A DNA stretch of 52,802 nucleotides from Deltaproteobacteria bacterium (GCA_005879535.1 VBKI01000098.1:1-52802), one strand, 5' to 3'. Numbered from the stretch's first letter, positions 1 through 13,906 are shown. Numbers and translations are program-made. The notes: generated from the letters alone by a model not told the origin.

Positions 1-174
1 CAGCTGGCGGGCACGATCGCGGCGGCGGCGGGACTCGGCCTCGCGAACAAGTTCCTGGAACCGGTCGCGGGCGCGGTGCTGGCGAAGATCGTCGTACTTG
101 TGTTCATCATCCTCTTCATCCAGCGGCGTCCGCAGGGACTGTTCGCGCTGCGCGGGCGGGCGGCGGACGACTGA
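1..174 (+). CDS. urtB: Urea ABC transporter permease UrtB, C-terminal end (partial)
   Basis: The window opens inside this gene; 57 codons remain before TGA at 172-174. The tail holds one hydrophobic segment ([11 protein letters not shown]) followed by [13 protein letters not shown]. The R-P-Q/K-G-L-F ending is typical of LivH/UrtB-type branched-chain/urea permeases. The stop overlaps the urtC start (ATGA), as expected for translational coupling in urtABCDE. The assignment rests on this ending and on the urtC-D-E genes that follow; the solute-binding protein UrtA should lie upstream of the window. Confidence 0.85.
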   Translation, partial: QLAGTIAAAAGLGLANKFLEPVAGAVLAKIVVLVFIILFIQRRPQGLFALRGRAADD

Positions 175-1325
175 TGGCCACCATGACGCGGAGGCTGCTC
201 AGCCTGGGCGCGAACTTCTCCTGGCCGCAGTGGCCCCTGCCGGGGGCAGGACTGCGAACTCTCTTTCCACGCCGGACGTGGACCATCGTGCTCGGTGGAT
301 ACGCGCTGCTCGCCGTCGTCGTGCCGGTGCTGCACCTCGCCGTGCCTGCCTCGAGCGCCTGGCACGTCGGAGACTACGCAGTCACGCTGGGCGGCAAGAT
401 CCTCTGCTACGCCACCGTGGCGCTCGCCATGGATCTGGTCTGGGGATACGCGGGCATCCTCAGCCTGGGCCACGGGCTCTTCTTCGCGCTCGGCGGCTAC
501 GCGATGGGCATGTACCTGATGCGCGCCATCGGCAGCGAGGGCGTATATGGCGACCCGATCCTGCCCGACTTCATGGTGTTCCTCGACTGGAAGCAGCTGC
601 CTTGGTACTGGCAGGGCTCGGAGCATTTTCTCCAGCAGGCGCTGCTGGTGGTCGTCGCACCCTCGCTGATCGCCTTCGTCTTCGGCTGGTTCGCGTTCCG
701 TTCCCGCATCCGGGGCGTCTACTTCTCCATCATCACGCAGGCCCTCACGTTCGCCTTCATGCTCCTGTTCTTCCGGAACCAGACCGGATTCGGCGGGAAC
801 AACGGCTTCACCGACTTCAAGCGCATCCTCGGGTTCCACCTCGCCAGCCCCCGCACGCGCGTGGCGTTGTTCGCGCTCTCTGCCACCTGGCTCCTGGTCG
901 CGCTGATCGGCTGCCGCCTGCTGGTGCGCTCGAAGTTCGGACGCGTGCTCACCGCCATCCGCGATGCGGAGGACCGGGTCCGTTTCTGCGGCTACGACCC
1001 GGTGGGGTTCAAGCTCTTCGTCTGGACGCTCTCCGCGGCCATCTGCGGCGTCGCCGGCGCCCTCTATGTGCCGCAGGTCGGAATCATCAATCCGTCGGAA
1101 ATGTCGCCGGCGAACTCCGTGGAGATCGCCATCTGGGTGGCGGTCGGCGGCCGTGGCACCCTGCTCGGCCCGATCCTGGGAGCGGCGCTGATCAATGGCG
1201 CCAAGAGCTGGCTGACGGTCGCCGCGCCCGAGATGTGGCTCTACGCGCTGGGGCTCCTCTTCATCGTGGTCACGCGCTGGCTGCCCGACGGCGTGCTCGG
1301 CCTTTTGCGTCGGGAGAGCAAGTGA
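174..1325 (+). CDS. urtC: Urea ABC transporter permease UrtC
   Basis: A 383-residue inner-membrane permease of the LivM/UrtC family, the second permease of a high-affinity urea importer. Many hydrophobic helices are visible, along with the family loop near residues 205-215 ([17 protein letters not shown]) and the late segment [16 protein letters not shown]. The NNG-TDF and GGRGTL-GP motifs are characteristic of UrtC and help separate it from amino-acid LivM proteins. It overlaps urtB by one base and the urtD GTG by four. Urease genes downstream support urea as the substrate. Confidence 0.9.
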   Translation: MATMTRRLLSLGANFSWPQWPLPGAGLRTLFPRRTWTIVLGGYALLAVVVPVLHLAVPASSAWHVGDYAVTLGGKILCYATVALAMDLVWGYAGILSLGHGLFFALGGYAMGMYLMRAIGSEGVYGDPILPDFMVFLDWKQLPWYWQGSEHFLQQALLVVVAPSLIAFVFGWFAFRSRIRGVYFSIITQALTFAFMLLFFRNQTGFGGNNGFTDFKRILGFHLASPRTRVALFALSATWLLVALIGCRLLVRSKFGRVLTAIRDAEDRVRFCGYDPVGFKLFVWTLSAAICGVAGALYVPQVGIINPSEMSPANSVEIAIWVAVGGRGTLLGPILGAALINGAKSWLTVAAPEMWLYALGLLFIVVTRWLPDGVLGLLRRESK

Positions 1326-2058
1326 ACCTCGACACGGCGCAGGGACCGATCCTCTACCTCGACGGCGTGACCGTCAGCTTCGACGGGTTCAAGGCCCTCG
1401 ACAGCCTGAGCCTGATCGTCGACCCGGGCGAGCTGCGCTGCATCATCGGGCCCAACGGCGCCGGCAAGACCACCATGATGGACGTCATCACCGGCAAGAC
1501 CCGCCCCGACGCTGGCGAGGCGCACTTCGGCAATGCGCACGACCTCACGCGCATGTCGGAGCCCGAAATCGCGCGGGCGGGGATCGGACGCAAGTTCCAG
1601 AAGCCGACCATCTTCAGGAACCACACCGTGTTCGAGAACCTGGAGGTGGCGCTGAAGACCGACAAGCGCGTCTTTCCCACCCTGGGCGCGCAACGCACCC
1701 CGGAGCAGGACGCGCGCATCGACGAGGTCCTCGAGGTGATCGGCCTGCGACGGAAGGCGGACCAGAAGGCCGATCTCCTCTCGCACGGCGAGAAACAGTG
1801 GCTGGAGATCGGCATGCTGCTCGTGCAGGACCCGCGGCTGCTCCTCCTCGACGAGCCGGTGGCCGGAATGAGCGACGACGACACGGCGCGCACCGGGGAG
1901 CTCTTGCGCTCCTGGTGGTGGTGGAGCACGACATGCACTTCGTCGAGAGCATCGGCCAGAAGATCACGGTGCTTCACGAAGGGCGGCTTCTGGCGGAGGG
2001 GACGCTCGAGGTGGTGCGCGAAGATCCGCGCGTCGTCGAAGTCTACCTGGGGCGCTGA
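1322..2058 (+). pseudogene. urtD: Urea ABC transporter ATPase UrtD, frameshifted
   Basis: An ABC ATPase of the LivG/UrtD type that would power urea import. The GTG start at 1322 overlaps urtC. Walker A (GPNGAGKTT), the signature-like [15 protein letters not shown] and Walker B ([12 protein letters not shown]) are intact. After ...TGELL near 1906 the frame breaks: the expected tail [15 protein letters not shown]...VYLGR continues only in the +2 frame and ends at 2058, one base into urtE. About seven codons usually found between ELL and VVVEHD are also missing. The simplest reading is a deletion of about 20-23 bases inside short repeats (gctcttgcgctcctgg). As written the protein loses its H-loop region. 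A real mutation or an assembly error are both possible. Confidence 0.8.
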
Positions 2059-2750
2059 TGCTGAACGTGCGCGGGCTCAACCAGTATTACGGTGGAAGCC
2101 ACATCCTGCGGGGAATCGATCTGGAGATCCCCACCGGCGCCTGCACCGCCCTGCTCGGCCGGAACGGCGTGGGCAAGACCACGCTCTTGCGGTGCCTGAT
2201 GGGCGAGCTGCCGGTGCGCTCAGGGACAGTGGTCCTGGACGGCGAGGACGTCACCGCGATGCCGGTCTACGAGCGCGCCCGCCGCGGAATCGGGTACGTT
2301 CCACAAGGGCGGGAGATTTTCTCGCGCCTGACGGTGGCCGAGAACCTCGTCGTCGCCGAGGCGGCGGCACGCCGTGGCGAGGTCACGCCCCGCGAAGAGC
2401 TGGAGCAGCTCTTTCCCATCCTGCGCACCATGCAAAGGCGCCGGGGCGGCGATCTTTCCGGTGGCCAGCAGCAGCAGCTCGCCATTGCCCGGGCGCTGGT
2501 CCCCCGCCCGCGGGTACTGCTGCTGGACGAGCCCACGGAGGGAATCCAGCCCTCGACAATCAAGGAGATTGGACGCGTCCTGCGAAAGCTGCTCGAGCGG
2601 CAGATGACGATCCTCCTCGTCGAGCAGTACCTCGACTTCGCCCTCGAGCTCGCCGAGCACTGCGTGGTTCTCTCGCGCGGCGAGATCGTCATGCGCGGGC
2701 GCGCGGCGGAGCTGGATCCCGCGCAGGTCGGAAAACACCTTTCCGTCTGA
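2058..2750 (+). CDS. urtE: Urea ABC transporter ATPase UrtE
   Basis: A 230-residue ABC ATPase of the LivF/UrtE type. Walker A is [18 protein letters not shown], the signature [15 protein letters not shown], Walker [15 protein letters not shown], and the H-loop lies in [11 protein letters not shown]. The motif LMG-LPV-SG and the TEGIQPS box are typical of UrtE. Its ATG overlaps the urtD stop (TGATG). It is the last transporter gene; the GTG of ureD follows after 13 bases, so transport and hydrolysis are probably co-transcribed. Confidence 0.9.
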   Translation: MLNVRGLNQYYGGSHILRGIDLEIPTGACTALLGRNGVGKTTLLRCLMGELPVRSGTVVLDGEDVTAMPVYERARRGIGYVPQGREIFSRLTVAENLVVAEAAARRGEVTPREELEQLFPILRTMQRRRGGDLSGGQQQQLAIARALVPRPRVLLLDEPTEGIQPSTIKEIGRVLRKLLERQMTILLVEQYLDFALELAEHCVVLSRGEIVMRGRAAELDPAQVGKHLSV

Positions 2751-2763
2751 TAGAACGCGGGCC

Positions 2764-3510
2764 GTGCCGCAGATCGCGCACGGCGTGTTGTCGTTCGAGC
2801 GCGCGGGCGCCGCCACGGTGGTCGGCGCCGCCTACGCCACCCTGGGTGGCGGCTTCGTGGACGGGGATCGGGTGCGGCTGCGGATCTCCGTCGCCGAGGG
2901 AGCGCGCGCGTTCGTCTCCTCTCAGGGACCCACGCGCATCTACCGATCGCCGCGGGGCTGCGAGAGCGAGACCGCGGTCGAGATCGCTCCTGGCGGGGCG
3001 CTGGTCCTGGCGCCGGATCCGACGGCTTGTTTCGCGGGCGCTCGCTTCCGGCAGCGCATCGACGTGGCGCTCGCGGACGGCGCTTCCGTCGCGCTCTGGG
3101 ACGTCCTTTCGGCGGGCCGCATCGCCCGCGGAGAGCGTTGGGCGCTCGATCGCTGCTCGCTCGCCCTCACGGCGCGGCGAGATGGGCGGACGTTCCTCGA
3201 CGAGTGCTGGCTCCTCGATCCCTCGCATGGCGCGCTGCGCTCGCGTCTGGGCCGCTTCGAAGCCCTCGCCACGGCGCTACTCGTCGGGCCGTTGTTCGCG
3301 ACGGTGGCCGAGAAGTGGCGCGCGGCGCTCGACTCGCAGCCACCCGCGGCACGCGCGCCGGTGCTCGAGTCCGCGAGCGCGCTCGCAGGCGGCGGGCTCG
3401 TCGTCCGTCTCGCCGCCGAATCGGTCGAGGAGCTGGTCCGCTCCCTGCGCTCCCGTCTCGCCGGAATTCCCGCGCTGCTCGGAGACGATCCCTGGGCGCG
3501 CCGCGCCTGA
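2764..3510 (+). CDS. ureD: Urease accessory protein UreD
   Basis: A 248-residue UreD/UreH family scaffold that binds apo-urease and, with UreF and UreG, delivers nickel. Family features are visible: [12 protein letters not shown] near residues 44-55, the [11 protein letters not shown] segment near 81-95, and [14 protein letters not shown] near 112-126. It is slightly shorter than the usual 270 or so residues. The GTG start at 2764 is chosen because conserved residues begin almost at once and the upstream gap is only 13 bases. Confidence 0.88.
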   Translation: MPQIAHGVLSFERAGAATVVGAAYATLGGGFVDGDRVRLRISVAEGARAFVSSQGPTRIYRSPRGCESETAVEIAPGGALVLAPDPTACFAGARFRQRIDVALADGASVALWDVLSAGRIARGERWALDRCSLALTARRDGRTFLDECWLLDPSHGALRSRLGRFEALATALLVGPLFATVAEKWRAALDSQPPAARAPVLESASALAGGGLVVRLAAESVEELVRSLRSRLAGIPALLGDDPWARRA

Positions 3511-3523
3511 AAGGAGTGCTCGC

Positions 3524-4288
3524 ATGCACCTGACGCCCCGCGAAGTGGACAAGCTGGTGTTGCACGGCGCCGGCGTCCTGGCGCAGAAGCGGCTCGCGCG
3601 CGGGCTGCGCCTGAACCAGCCGGAGGCGGTCGCGCTGATCTCGACGCAACTTCTGGAGTTGATTCGGGACGGCCGCAGCGTGGCCGAGCTGATGGATCTC
3701 GGGCGCCGCATGCTCGGGCGCGCCCAGGTGCTGTCCGGCGTGCCGGAGATGATCCTGGAAGTGCAGGTGGAAGGGACATTCCCGGACGGGACGAAGCTGG
3801 TCACCGTCCACCATCCCGTCGCGCTCGAGCAGGGAGATCTCGCGCTGGCCCTTTACGGCAGTTTCCTGCCTCCGCCGGACGCGTCGAAGTTCGCCGCCGC
3901 GCGCGAGGAGCCGGTGGCCGGAGAGGTGCTGGCTACTTCCGGTGAGATCGAGCTGAACGCCGGGCGGGAGGCGGTGGCGCTCAAGGTGGTGAATCGCGGC
4001 GACCGGCCCATCCAGGTGGGCAGTCACTATCCATTTGCGGAAACGAACCGGGCCCTGGTGTTCGACCGCGGGCGCGCCTACGGAAAGCGGCTCGACATTC
4101 CTGCGGGGACGGCGGTCCGGTTCGAACCCGGCGAGAGCCGCACCGTGCAGCTCGTCGCGTTTGCCGGCGCGCGCATCGTGCGCGGCGGAAACTCGCTTGG
4201 CGACGGTCCGACCACCCGGGAGAACCAGGCGCGCTTCCTCGACGCCGTCGCCTCCCGCGGATTCGGGCACGCGGAGGAGAAGCCGTGA
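3524..4288 (+). CDS. ureAB: Urease gamma-beta fusion subunit (UreA-UreB)
   Basis: A 254-residue fusion of the two small urease subunits. Residues 1-100 are the gamma subunit ([13 protein letters not shown] start; [23 protein letters not shown] end). About 20 linker residues follow, then the beta subunit from roughly 125 ([31 protein letters not shown]). Such gamma-beta fusions are known, for example in Helicobacter. The usual beta motif HYHFFE reads HYPFAE here, an unusual change. The ribosome-binding site AAGGAG lies upstream of ATG 3524. The last four bases overlap the GTG of ureC. Confidence 0.9.
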   Translation: MHLTPREVDKLVLHGAGVLAQKRLARGLRLNQPEAVALISTQLLELIRDGRSVAELMDLGRRMLGRAQVLSGVPEMILEVQVEGTFPDGTKLVTVHHPVALEQGDLALALYGSFLPPPDASKFAAAREEPVAGEVLATSGEIELNAGREAVALKVVNRGDRPIQVGSHYPFAETNRALVFDRGRAYGKRLDIPAGTAVRFEPGESRTVQLVAFAGARIVRGGNSLGDGPTTRENQARFLDAVASRGFGHAEEKP

Positions 4289-5994
4289 GCCGGCGGATCG
4301 AGCGACGCCATTACGCGGACCTGTACGGACCAACCACGGGCGATCGCGTACGGCTCGGAGACACGGCGCTGATCGCCGAGGTCGAGCGGGATCTGACGTC
4401 GTATGGGGACGAGTGCAAGTTCGGCGGCGGGAAGGTCCTGCGCGACGGCCAGGGGCAGAAGGCGGGTGCCACCGACCCCGAGGCGCTCGACTGCGTGATC
4501 ACCAACGCGCTGATCCTCGACTGGACGGGAATCTACAAGGCGGACGTCGGGATCAAGGACGGCCGCATCGCCGGCATCGGGAAGGCGGGCAACCCCGACA
4601 CCATGGCGGACGTGACGCCCGGGATGGTGGTCGGCGTCACGACGGAAGCGATCGCCGGCGAAGGCCTGATCCTCACCGCCGGGGGGATCGATACGCACAT
4701 CCACTTCATCAGTCCACAGCAGGCGCCGGACGCGATCGCGAGCGGCATCACCAGCTGGGTCGGCGGAGGGACGGGGCCGGCGACGGGAACCAACGCGACG
4801 ACCTGCACTCCCGGAGCGTGGAACCTTGCCCGCATGCTGCAGGCGGTGGACGACCTGCCGTTGAACGTCGGGTTCACCGGCAAGGGGAACACCTCGCGGC
4901 CCGAAGGATTGCTCGATCAGATTCGCGCTGGCGCCATCGGGCTGAAGCTGCACGAGGACTGGGGCACGACCCCCGCGGCCATCGACTGCTGCCTCTCCGT
5001 CGCCGAAGGCGAGGACGTGCAGGTGACCATCCACACCGACACGCTCAACGAGTCGGGATTCGTCGACGACTCGATCGCCGCCTTCAAGGGGCGCACCATC
5101 CACACCTATCACTCGGAGGGCGCAGGTGGAGGGCATGCGCCGGACATCCTCCGCGTTTGCGGCGTCGCCTCGGTGCTCCCGTCCTCGACGAACCCGACCC
5201 GGCCCTTCACCGTGAACACGCTCGACGAGCACCTCGACATGCTGATGGTCTGTCACCATCTCGATCGCGAGATCGTCGAGGACGTCGCCTTCGCGGAGAG
5301 CCGCATCCGCGGGGAGACCATCGCCGCCGAGGACATCCTCCACGATCTGGGCGCCATCAGCATGATGTCGAGCGACAGCCAGGCGATGGGCCGCGTCGGC
5401 GAAGTGATCACGCGCACCTGGCAGACCGGCCACAAGATGCGCGAGCAGCGCGGGCGGCTGGCCGGGGAGCACGGAGAGAACGACAACCTGCGCATCCGCC
5501 GGTACGTGGCGAAGTACACGATCAATCCGGCCATCGCGCATGGATTCGCCGACGCGGTCGGCTCGGTGGAGATCGGGAAGCTTGCCGACCTGGTGCTCTG
5601 GAAGCCGGCGTTCTTCGGGATCAAGCCGGAGCTGGTGATCAAGGGAGGATTCATCGCCTGGGCGCAGATGGGGGATGCGGGAGCGTCGATCCCCACGCCC
5701 CAACCGCTGCTGATGCGCCCGATGTTCGGGGCGCGGGCGCCGGGAGCGATCAGCCTCGCGTTCGTTTCGCGGCGGGCGCTCGACGACGGCACGGTGACGC
5801 CGCTCGGGTTGCGCAAGCGGCTGCACGCGGTGCGCGGCTGCAGGTCGCTCGGCAAGCGCGACATGAAGCTGAACGACGCGCTGCCGAAGCTGGAGGTGGA
5901 TCCGGAGAGCTACGAGGTGCGGGCCGACGGCGAGGTGTTGCGGTGCGAGCCCGCCACGCGGCTGCCCCTGTCGCAGAGGTACTCGCTGTTCTGA
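4285..5994 (+). CDS. ureC: Urease alpha subunit UreC
   Basis: The catalytic subunit, hydrolysing urea to ammonia and CO2 at a di-nickel site. All expected residues are present: His138/His140 (DTHIH), the carbamylated Lys221 (GLKLHEDWG), His250 (TIHTD), His276 ([11 protein letters not shown]), the mobile-flap Cys323-His324 (MVCHHLD) and Asp364 (SSDSQAMGR). Each is four residues later than in the Klebsiella numbering. The length of 569 residues is normal. The GTG start overlaps ureAB (GTGA). Nothing suggests loss of activity. Confidence 0.97.
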   Translation: MSRRIERRHYADLYGPTTGDRVRLGDTALIAEVERDLTSYGDECKFGGGKVLRDGQGQKAGATDPEALDCVITNALILDWTGIYKADVGIKDGRIAGIGKAGNPDTMADVTPGMVVGVTTEAIAGEGLILTAGGIDTHIHFISPQQAPDAIASGITSWVGGGTGPATGTNATTCTPGAWNLARMLQAVDDLPLNVGFTGKGNTSRPEGLLDQIRAGAIGLKLHEDWGTTPAAIDCCLSVAEGEDVQVTIHTDTLNESGFVDDSIAAFKGRTIHTYHSEGAGGGHAPDILRVCGVASVLPSSTNPTRPFTVNTLDEHLDMLMVCHHLDREIVEDVAFAESRIRGETIAAEDILHDLGAISMMSSDSQAMGRVGEVITRTWQTGHKMREQRGRLAGEHGENDNLRIRRYVAKYTINPAIAHGFADAVGSVEIGKLADLVLWKPAFFGIKPELVIKGGFIAWAQMGDAGASIPTPQPLLMRPMFGARAPGAISLAFVSRRALDDGTVTPLGLRKRLHAVRGCRSLGKRDMKLNDALPKLEVDPESYEVRADGEVLRCEPATRLPLSQRYSLF

Positions 5995-6003
5995 GGAGCG
6001 CGC

Positions 6004-6651
6004 ATGTGGACAGTGCTCCAGCTGGCGGATTCCGCGTTTCCAACCGGGGGCTTCGCGCACTCGGCAGGCCTGGAAGCGGCGGCCCAGGCGCGTGAGGTCG
6101 AAGGCCCCGAAGGCGTCGCGCGGTTCGTCCGCGATGCGATCTGGCAAGCCGGGTGGGGCGCGTTGCCGCTGGTGCGCGCGGCGTTCGAGGATCCCTCGGC
6201 ATTGCCTCGGCTCGACCGGCGCGCCGAGACGTTTCTCGTGAACCACGTCGCGAACCGCGCGAGCCGGACGCAGGGACGCGCGTTTGTTTCGACGGCGGCG
6301 CGGGTGTTTCCGCAGCGGGTTGGCCCGGTGCACGCGCGGGCGACGGGTCTGAAGCAGCACTTCGCCCCGCTCTGGGGCGCGGTCTGGCATGCGCTCGGTC
6401 TCGGGCTGGACGATGCGCAGCGCGTCCTCCTCTGGAGCACCGCGCGCAACGTGTTGTCCGCCGCGGTGCGGCTCGGGCTGGTGGGGACGCACGAAGCGCA
6501 GGCGCTGCTCGCGCAGCTCGGGCACGTGCTCGACGAGGTTCACCGGGCCTGCGGCGGCCTGGGCGTCGAAGACCTGGCGCAAGCCGCGCCGTTGGCCGAT
6601 CTGCTGCAGGGAACTCACGACCGGCTCTATTCACGGCTCTTCCAGTCCTGA
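6004..6651 (+). CDS. ureF: Urease accessory protein UreF
   Basis: A 215-residue UreF, which bridges UreD and the GTPase UreG during nickel insertion. The family opening LQLADSAFPTGGFAHSAGLE at residues 5-24 is a clear match; the rest is helical and ends with TH-RLYSRLFQS. It follows ureC by nine bases with a GAGG ribosome-binding site. No ureE is found between ureC and ureF, or elsewhere in the window. Confidence 0.92.
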   Translation: MWTVLQLADSAFPTGGFAHSAGLEAAAQAREVEGPEGVARFVRDAIWQAGWGALPLVRAAFEDPSALPRLDRRAETFLVNHVANRASRTQGRAFVSTAARVFPQRVGPVHARATGLKQHFAPLWGAVWHALGLGLDDAQRVLLWSTARNVLSAAVRLGLVGTHEAQALLAQLGHVLDEVHRACGGLGVEDLAQAAPLADLLQGTHDRLYSRLFQS

Positions 6652-6663
6652 CGGAGGTCACCG

Positions 6664-7353
6664 ATGGCGCACGAGGGCGAGCACGAGCATGCGGATCATC
6701 CCGGCCACTTCCACGAGCGCGAGACGCCGAGGCGGCGCGACTATAGCGCGCGCGCCTTCACGGTTGGGGTCGGAGGCCCCGTCGGCAGCGGGAAGACGGC
6801 GCTGGTGCTGGCCCTCTGCCGTGCGCTGCGCGACCGCGTCAGCCTCGGAGTGGTGACCAACGACATCTTCACCCGGGAGGACGCCGAGTTCCTGGTGCGC
6901 AACGAGGCGCTGCCGCGGGAGCGGATCCGCGCGGTGGAGACGGGCGGCTGCCCGCACGCGGCGATCCGGGAGGACATCAGCCACAACCTGCTCGCGCTCG
7001 AGCAGTTGATGGAGGAGGTGCATCCCGATCTGCTGTTCGTGGAGAGCGGTGGGGACAATCTGGCGGCGCAGTACAGCCGCGAGCTCGCGGACTACACCAT
7101 CTACGTCATCGACGTAGCGGGCGGAGACAAGGTCCCGCGCAAAGGCGGCCCGGGGATTACGCAGTCGGATCTGCTGGTGATCAACAAGACGGATCTGGCG
7201 CCCCACGTCGGTGCGGATCTGTCAGTCATGGACCGGGACGCGCGCCGGATGCGCGGCGACGGCCCTACCGTGTTTGCTGAGGTGACGAAAGGCGTCGGTG
7301 TCGACGAGATCGTATCGAACCTGCTCGCCGCCTGGCGGCGCAGGACTCAGTGA
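6664..7353 (+). CDS. ureG: Urease accessory GTPase UreG
   Basis: A 229-residue SIMIBI-class GTPase that drives nickel delivery to urease. It has the P-loop GGPVGSGKT (about 37-45), the nickel-binding CPH motif ([11 protein letters not shown]), ESGGDNL, and the guanine-specificity [13 protein letters not shown]. The N-terminus is histidine-rich, with six His in the first 17 residues. This could bind nickel and partly replace the absent UreE (inference). Its last seven bases overlap the stop of the convergent lipoprotein gene. Confidence 0.95.
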   Translation: MAHEGEHEHADHPGHFHERETPRRRDYSARAFTVGVGGPVGSGKTALVLALCRALRDRVSLGVVTNDIFTREDAEFLVRNEALPRERIRAVETGGCPHAAIREDISHNLLALEQLMEEVHPDLLFVESGGDNLAAQYSRELADYTIYVIDVAGGDKVPRKGGPGITQSDLLVINKTDLAPHVGADLSVMDRDARRMRGDGPTVFAEVTKGVGVDEIVSNLLAAWRRRTQ

Positions 7354-9296
7354 CGGACGAACATCGCACCGCGGCCGGTGAGAAAATACGATCGCCCATC
7401 CGGCAGCGGGAAGTATTGCGCGCTGGCGCCACCGGTGAACAGTCGCTCCATCGTCCACGACTTGCCGTCGAAGTGATGGACCGAGACATCCTGGTCCATG
7501 CGATCGACCGTCGTGACATCGTCGTCCGAGCGAGCCACGACCGCAAGCGTAGGAAACTCCCCCGCTTCCTGAAAAGCGATGCCGTCCCAGCGCAGGACCC
7601 GGGCGGTGAACGGCAACTGACTCTCGACGCGTTCGACGGCCCAGGCGACGCCTCGCATCGGCGAAGACACGGAGTAGATGGTTCTCGACGGCATCGGGCT
7701 TTCGTACAGTTTCTTCCACGCCGACCCGTCCCAATGCCAGATGACCCCGCGTCGGTTGGAACCCTGGCCGGTCTCCCCACTAGCCCAGAGATCATTCGCC
7801 GTCCCAGAGAGGGAATACATCCAGTCGCCGCCACATCCGCCCAGGTCATGCCAGGCCGTGCCGTCGTACGACTTCACGTGGACCACCTGCTCGGGCATCT
7901 GATCGACGAGAAAGGCCGCCTTGGCGGGGCCGAGCGAGATGCCGGATCCGACCATTCCGCCAAGGTCCAACTTCGTCCACGCGGAACCATCCCAATGCCA
8001 GAGGTCGCCGTACACGAACCACACGTCGCGTGAGCCGCTGCCCAGGGCCGCTCCGGAAAATCCTGCGAAGTACGCGGCGGGCGCGACAAATGACCACCGC
8101 CTTCCGTCGAATCGGTAGATGTCGTTGTTCGTAGCCATTCCCCACAAGTCGCTCGCGCGCTCGCCGCCCATCGCGATGATGCCCGCCGTGGTCGTTGCGA
8201 CGGCTGCGGTCGCGGAGAGACTGATCCGTGAAATGGTCTCGTGCGTGATGCCGACGAGGTCGTGGCCGAGAGCCGCCATCTCCGACTGCTCCGGATGATC
8301 AGGCAGGAGCGTCGTCCATTTCGCGCCGTCATAATGCGACCTGCCATTCGTCCAGACGTCGTTGGCGCCAAAAGTCCAGATGGCCCCGACGCCCCCCTCA
8401 AAATGGACCGGACAAAGGCCGTCGCAATTGTCGGCCTGGACGAACCCCTCCGACGTCCACCGCGTTCCGTCGAAGTGCGCGCGTGTCCCGTTCGGGTTCA
8501 TGCCTCCGCTGCGACCGGTCGTCCAGATGTCGTCCGGGCCGCTCGCGGCGAGGTGGACGGTCCAGCCACCCCCCAATCCTTCCTTGAGCCAGGTGCTCCC
8601 GTTCCAGCGCTGCGTTCCGTCGCTGCTGACGGCGAAGGCGTTGTCGCGGGAAAATGCGACGACTCGGGCCCCGGGAACGTTATGGTAGTACGGATCGGAC
8701 ACCGCCGGCGTCCACCCTGGTGATGTCGTAAAAGCGCTGCCGTCCCAATGCAGCACGACGGCCGCTCCCACGGCCCAGACGTCATCCGCGCCGACGCCAG
8801 CGACGCTGGTCAGATTGTCGGAGACGCCGCTCGGGACCTGCGTCCATTGCTTGCCATCCCAATGCAGGGCGACGCCACCATTTCCCACCGCCCACGCTTC
8901 GTCGGAACCGTGCGTCCAGACGGCGCGCAGCGTCGCCCGCGTCGGCGTGCGAGTGACGTTCCATCGCGCGCCGTCCCAGTGAAGCGCCATGCCGCTGGTT
9001 CCGACCGCCCAACCATTGCGAGCGTCGGATCCCGAGATCCCCGTGAGGTCGTTTCCAATCGGCGCGTTCAGCTGGCAGAACCCCGACGTGTCGCAGCCCG
9101 CGTACACGCCGGCAAGGTTGCCGCGCAAAGACGGCGGCAACTCGTCGCTGGACGCGGCGCCGGGTACCGGATCGTCAAGTTGCCCCGCATCGGTGATGTC
9201 TGGGATCCCGCCGTCACCCTGCTGATAACCAGCAAAGCGAGACGTATTGCAGCCCCCAACAAGACACGCCGCAGCCGCGAGCCACGCAATGCGCAC
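7347..9296 (-). CDS. Large lipoprotein with about 12 W-D-G repeats (likely beta-propeller)
   Basis: About 650 residues, transcribed towards ureG. The GTG at 9296 is preferred because it puts a compact lipoprotein signal at the start ([16 protein letters not shown], lipobox LVGGC); a longer start at 9332 also exists. After an acidic linker the protein is built from roughly 12 copies of a short motif of the form H-W/F-D-G-x-x-W ([40 protein letters not shown] and others). These alternate with D-D-V-W-A-V-G-like stretches, a pattern of propeller-like outer-membrane or surface lipoproteins common in myxobacteria. The function is unknown. Base use looks ordinary for the window. Confidence 0.8.
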   Translation of the reverse strand: MRIAWLAAAACLVGGCNTSRFAGYQQGDGGIPDITDAGQLDDPVPGAASSDELPPSLRGNLAGVYAGCDTSGFCQLNAPIGNDLTGISGSDARNGWAVGTSGMALHWDGARWNVTRTPTRATLRAVWTHGSDEAWAVGNGGVALHWDGKQWTQVPSGVSDNLTSVAGVGADDVWAVGAAVVLHWDGSAFTTSPGWTPAVSDPYYHNVPGARVVAFSRDNAFAVSSDGTQRWNGSTWLKEGLGGGWTVHLAASGPDDIWTTGRSGGMNPNGTRAHFDGTRWTSEGFVQADNCDGLCPVHFEGGVGAIWTFGANDVWTNGRSHYDGAKWTTLLPDHPEQSEMAALGHDLVGITHETISRISLSATAAVATTTAGIIAMGGERASDLWGMATNNDIYRFDGRRWSFVAPAAYFAGFSGAALGSGSRDVWFVYGDLWHWDGSAWTKLDLGGMVGSGISLGPAKAAFLVDQMPEQVVHVKSYDGTAWHDLGGCGGDWMYSLSGTANDLWASGETGQGSNRRGVIWHWDGSAWKKLYESPMPSRTIYSVSSPMRGVAWAVERVESQLPFTARVLRWDGIAFQEAGEFPTLAVVARSDDDVTTVDRMDQDVSVHHFDGKSWTMERLFTGGASAQYFPLPDGRSYFLTGRGAMFVRH

Positions 9297-9376
9297 GCGT
9301 TCCCCCCCCCCGATGCGCGCGAATCTAGCCATCGAGGGAAGCGAAGGGGTGTCGAAGATCAGACGAATTTCGCGGC

Positions 9377-11128
<1,752 letters not shown>

Positions 11129-11227
11129 ACCGACACTTTTGTCTCAATCTTGGTCATTTCCGACGAAATCGTGCGCCGATCCTGTAGGGCGGGATTTCCA
11201 CTGCAGCGGCGCGCGTGGCGGCTAAAG

Positions 11228-11243
11228 TGGTCCTGCGTTTGCA
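11228..11243 (+). promoter_or_regulatory. Sigma-54 (-24/-12) promoter of amtB-glnK
   Basis: TGGTCCTGCGTTTGCA matches the RpoN promoter frame TGG-N8-TTGCA: GG at -24 and GC at -12 are separated by exactly ten bases, and the -12 half is perfect (TTGCA). The predicted transcript would start near 11254-11256, about 40 bases before the amtB ATG at 11293. A NifA-type activator gene lies divergently next door. I did not find a clear TGT-N10-ACA upstream activator site. Confidence 0.65.
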
Positions 11244-11292
11244 CGCTTTGCGCTCAGCACCAGCGGCGGACTCCCCGCCGCAAGGAGGAAGA

Positions 11293-12973
<1,681 letters not shown>

Positions 12974-13048
12974 CCGTTTCACGGACGGGCTCGATTCTGA
13001 TCGTCGCCGTCGCTCCCCGGCCCCGGCCGAGTCGCCCGGGCCGAAGGC

Positions 13049-13081
13049 ATGTCCGCCCTTTCAAGATGATTGGGCGGACAT
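13049..13081. repeat. REP-like palindrome upstream of the Y1 transposase
   Basis: A perfect 10-base inverted repeat, ATGTCCGCCC (13049-13058) and GGGCGGACAT (13072-13081), around a 13-base spacer that begins TTTCAAG. The left half plus TTTCAAG recurs at 14218-14234, beyond the transposase. A related GCCCTTTTCAA sits in the palindrome at 52208. Palindromes of this kind beside a RAYT-type gene are the expected substrate of such enzymes. It could also act as a terminator for glnK, though no T-run follows. Confidence 0.65.
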
Positions 13082-13167
13082 TCATTCTCTGGCGGCGCGG
13101 CCAACGTAGCCGCGACCGGCGTCATGCGGTGACGGGCGTGTCAGACCCCACCCGTACGCTGCGGATC

Positions 13168-13821
13168 ATGAAGGCGATCCAACAGGAGCTCCCGCTTCCG
13201 CGCTGGGGAGGCGCCCGCAAAGGCGCGGGCCGGAAGCGGAAATCTCCGCGCAAGAACGTTCAGCACCGGCCGCGAAAGAAGTTCCGCCAAGGCGCGCTAC
13301 ACGTCACCGTTCGCGTGCGCCGCGAAGTCTGGAATCTGCGCACGCATCGATGCTTCCGTGCACTGAAGCGCGCATTCGCCGCCGGATGCGAAAAGTTCGG
13401 CTATCGGCTCGTCCAATTCTCCGTGCAGGGCAACCACATCCACATGATCGTCGAGGCTCCCGACGTGGTCGCGCTTGGCCGGGCAATGAAGGGACTCGAG
13501 GTGCGGATGGCGAGGTCGCTGAACAAAGTGATGTCGCGCCGCGGCCCCGTCTTTGCCGATCGCTACCACGTGCACCTGCTTCGCTCTCCGCGCGAGGCGT
13601 TCCACGCCATCCGGTACGTGCTCGACAACTGGGCCATCCACGGAGCTCGCGAAAAGCAGATCCCGCCCGAAGGGCCGGATCCGCGGTGCTCCGCCTGGCC
13701 GGACGACCAGGGCCCACGGCTCGTCGCCAAAGCGCAGTGGTGGCTCCTTTGCGTGGGTGCCCATCGCGCGGCGTGCCGACTCGGGACTCCCAAGTTCGCG
13801 GCGCGCGCTCTCGCCATTTAG
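13168..13821 (+). CDS. REP-associated tyrosine transposase (Y1/HUH, IS200-like)
   Basis: About 217 residues from ATG 13168, chosen because the conserved basic opening PRWGGARKGAGRKRK follows and upstream sequence is not protein-like. The HUH metal site is His90-Ile-His92 (VQGNHIHMIVEA). The likely catalytic tyrosine is Tyr150 in IRYVLDNW, matching the Y-I/V-x-x-N helix of the family. Single-strand HUH transposases of this type act on REP palindromes and are usually single-copy, domesticated genes. Palindromes lie on both sides. A decayed relative is at 52346. Confidence 0.85.
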   Translation: MKAIQQELPLPRWGGARKGAGRKRKSPRKNVQHRPRKKFRQGALHVTVRVRREVWNLRTHRCFRALKRAFAAGCEKFGYRLVQFSVQGNHIHMIVEAPDVVALGRAMKGLEVRMARSLNKVMSRRGPVFADRYHVHLLRSPREAFHAIRYVLDNWAIHGAREKQIPPEGPDPRCSAWPDDQGPRLVAKAQWWLLCVGAHRAACRLGTPKFAARALAI

Positions 13822-13906
13822 CGGGAAGGTGCCAAGGCACGTGCGACGCGTGGACGCTGAGTAAAAGGAACGGCAGCGCCCGGCCTTGCTGCTACTGTTC
13901 GCAGCC

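Noticed and set aside
98-4288. A single open frame of almost 1400 codons across urtC-urtD-urtE-ureD-ureAB
   Set aside because: It joins true segments of urtD and ureAB through out-of-frame sequence of urtC, urtE and ureD that looks like random Arg/Ala/Pro-rich GC translation. Long spurious frames are expected at this GC content.
4078-6618. An 846-codon antisense frame opposite ureC and ureF
   Set aside because: ureC has every active-site residue, and the antisense product is Arg/His/Gly/Val-rich with no recognisable motif.
13001-13046. GC-rich imperfect hairpin after glnK as a terminator
   Set aside because: The stem is only about six bases with a long loop and has no T-run; the perfect palindrome just downstream is the better candidate.
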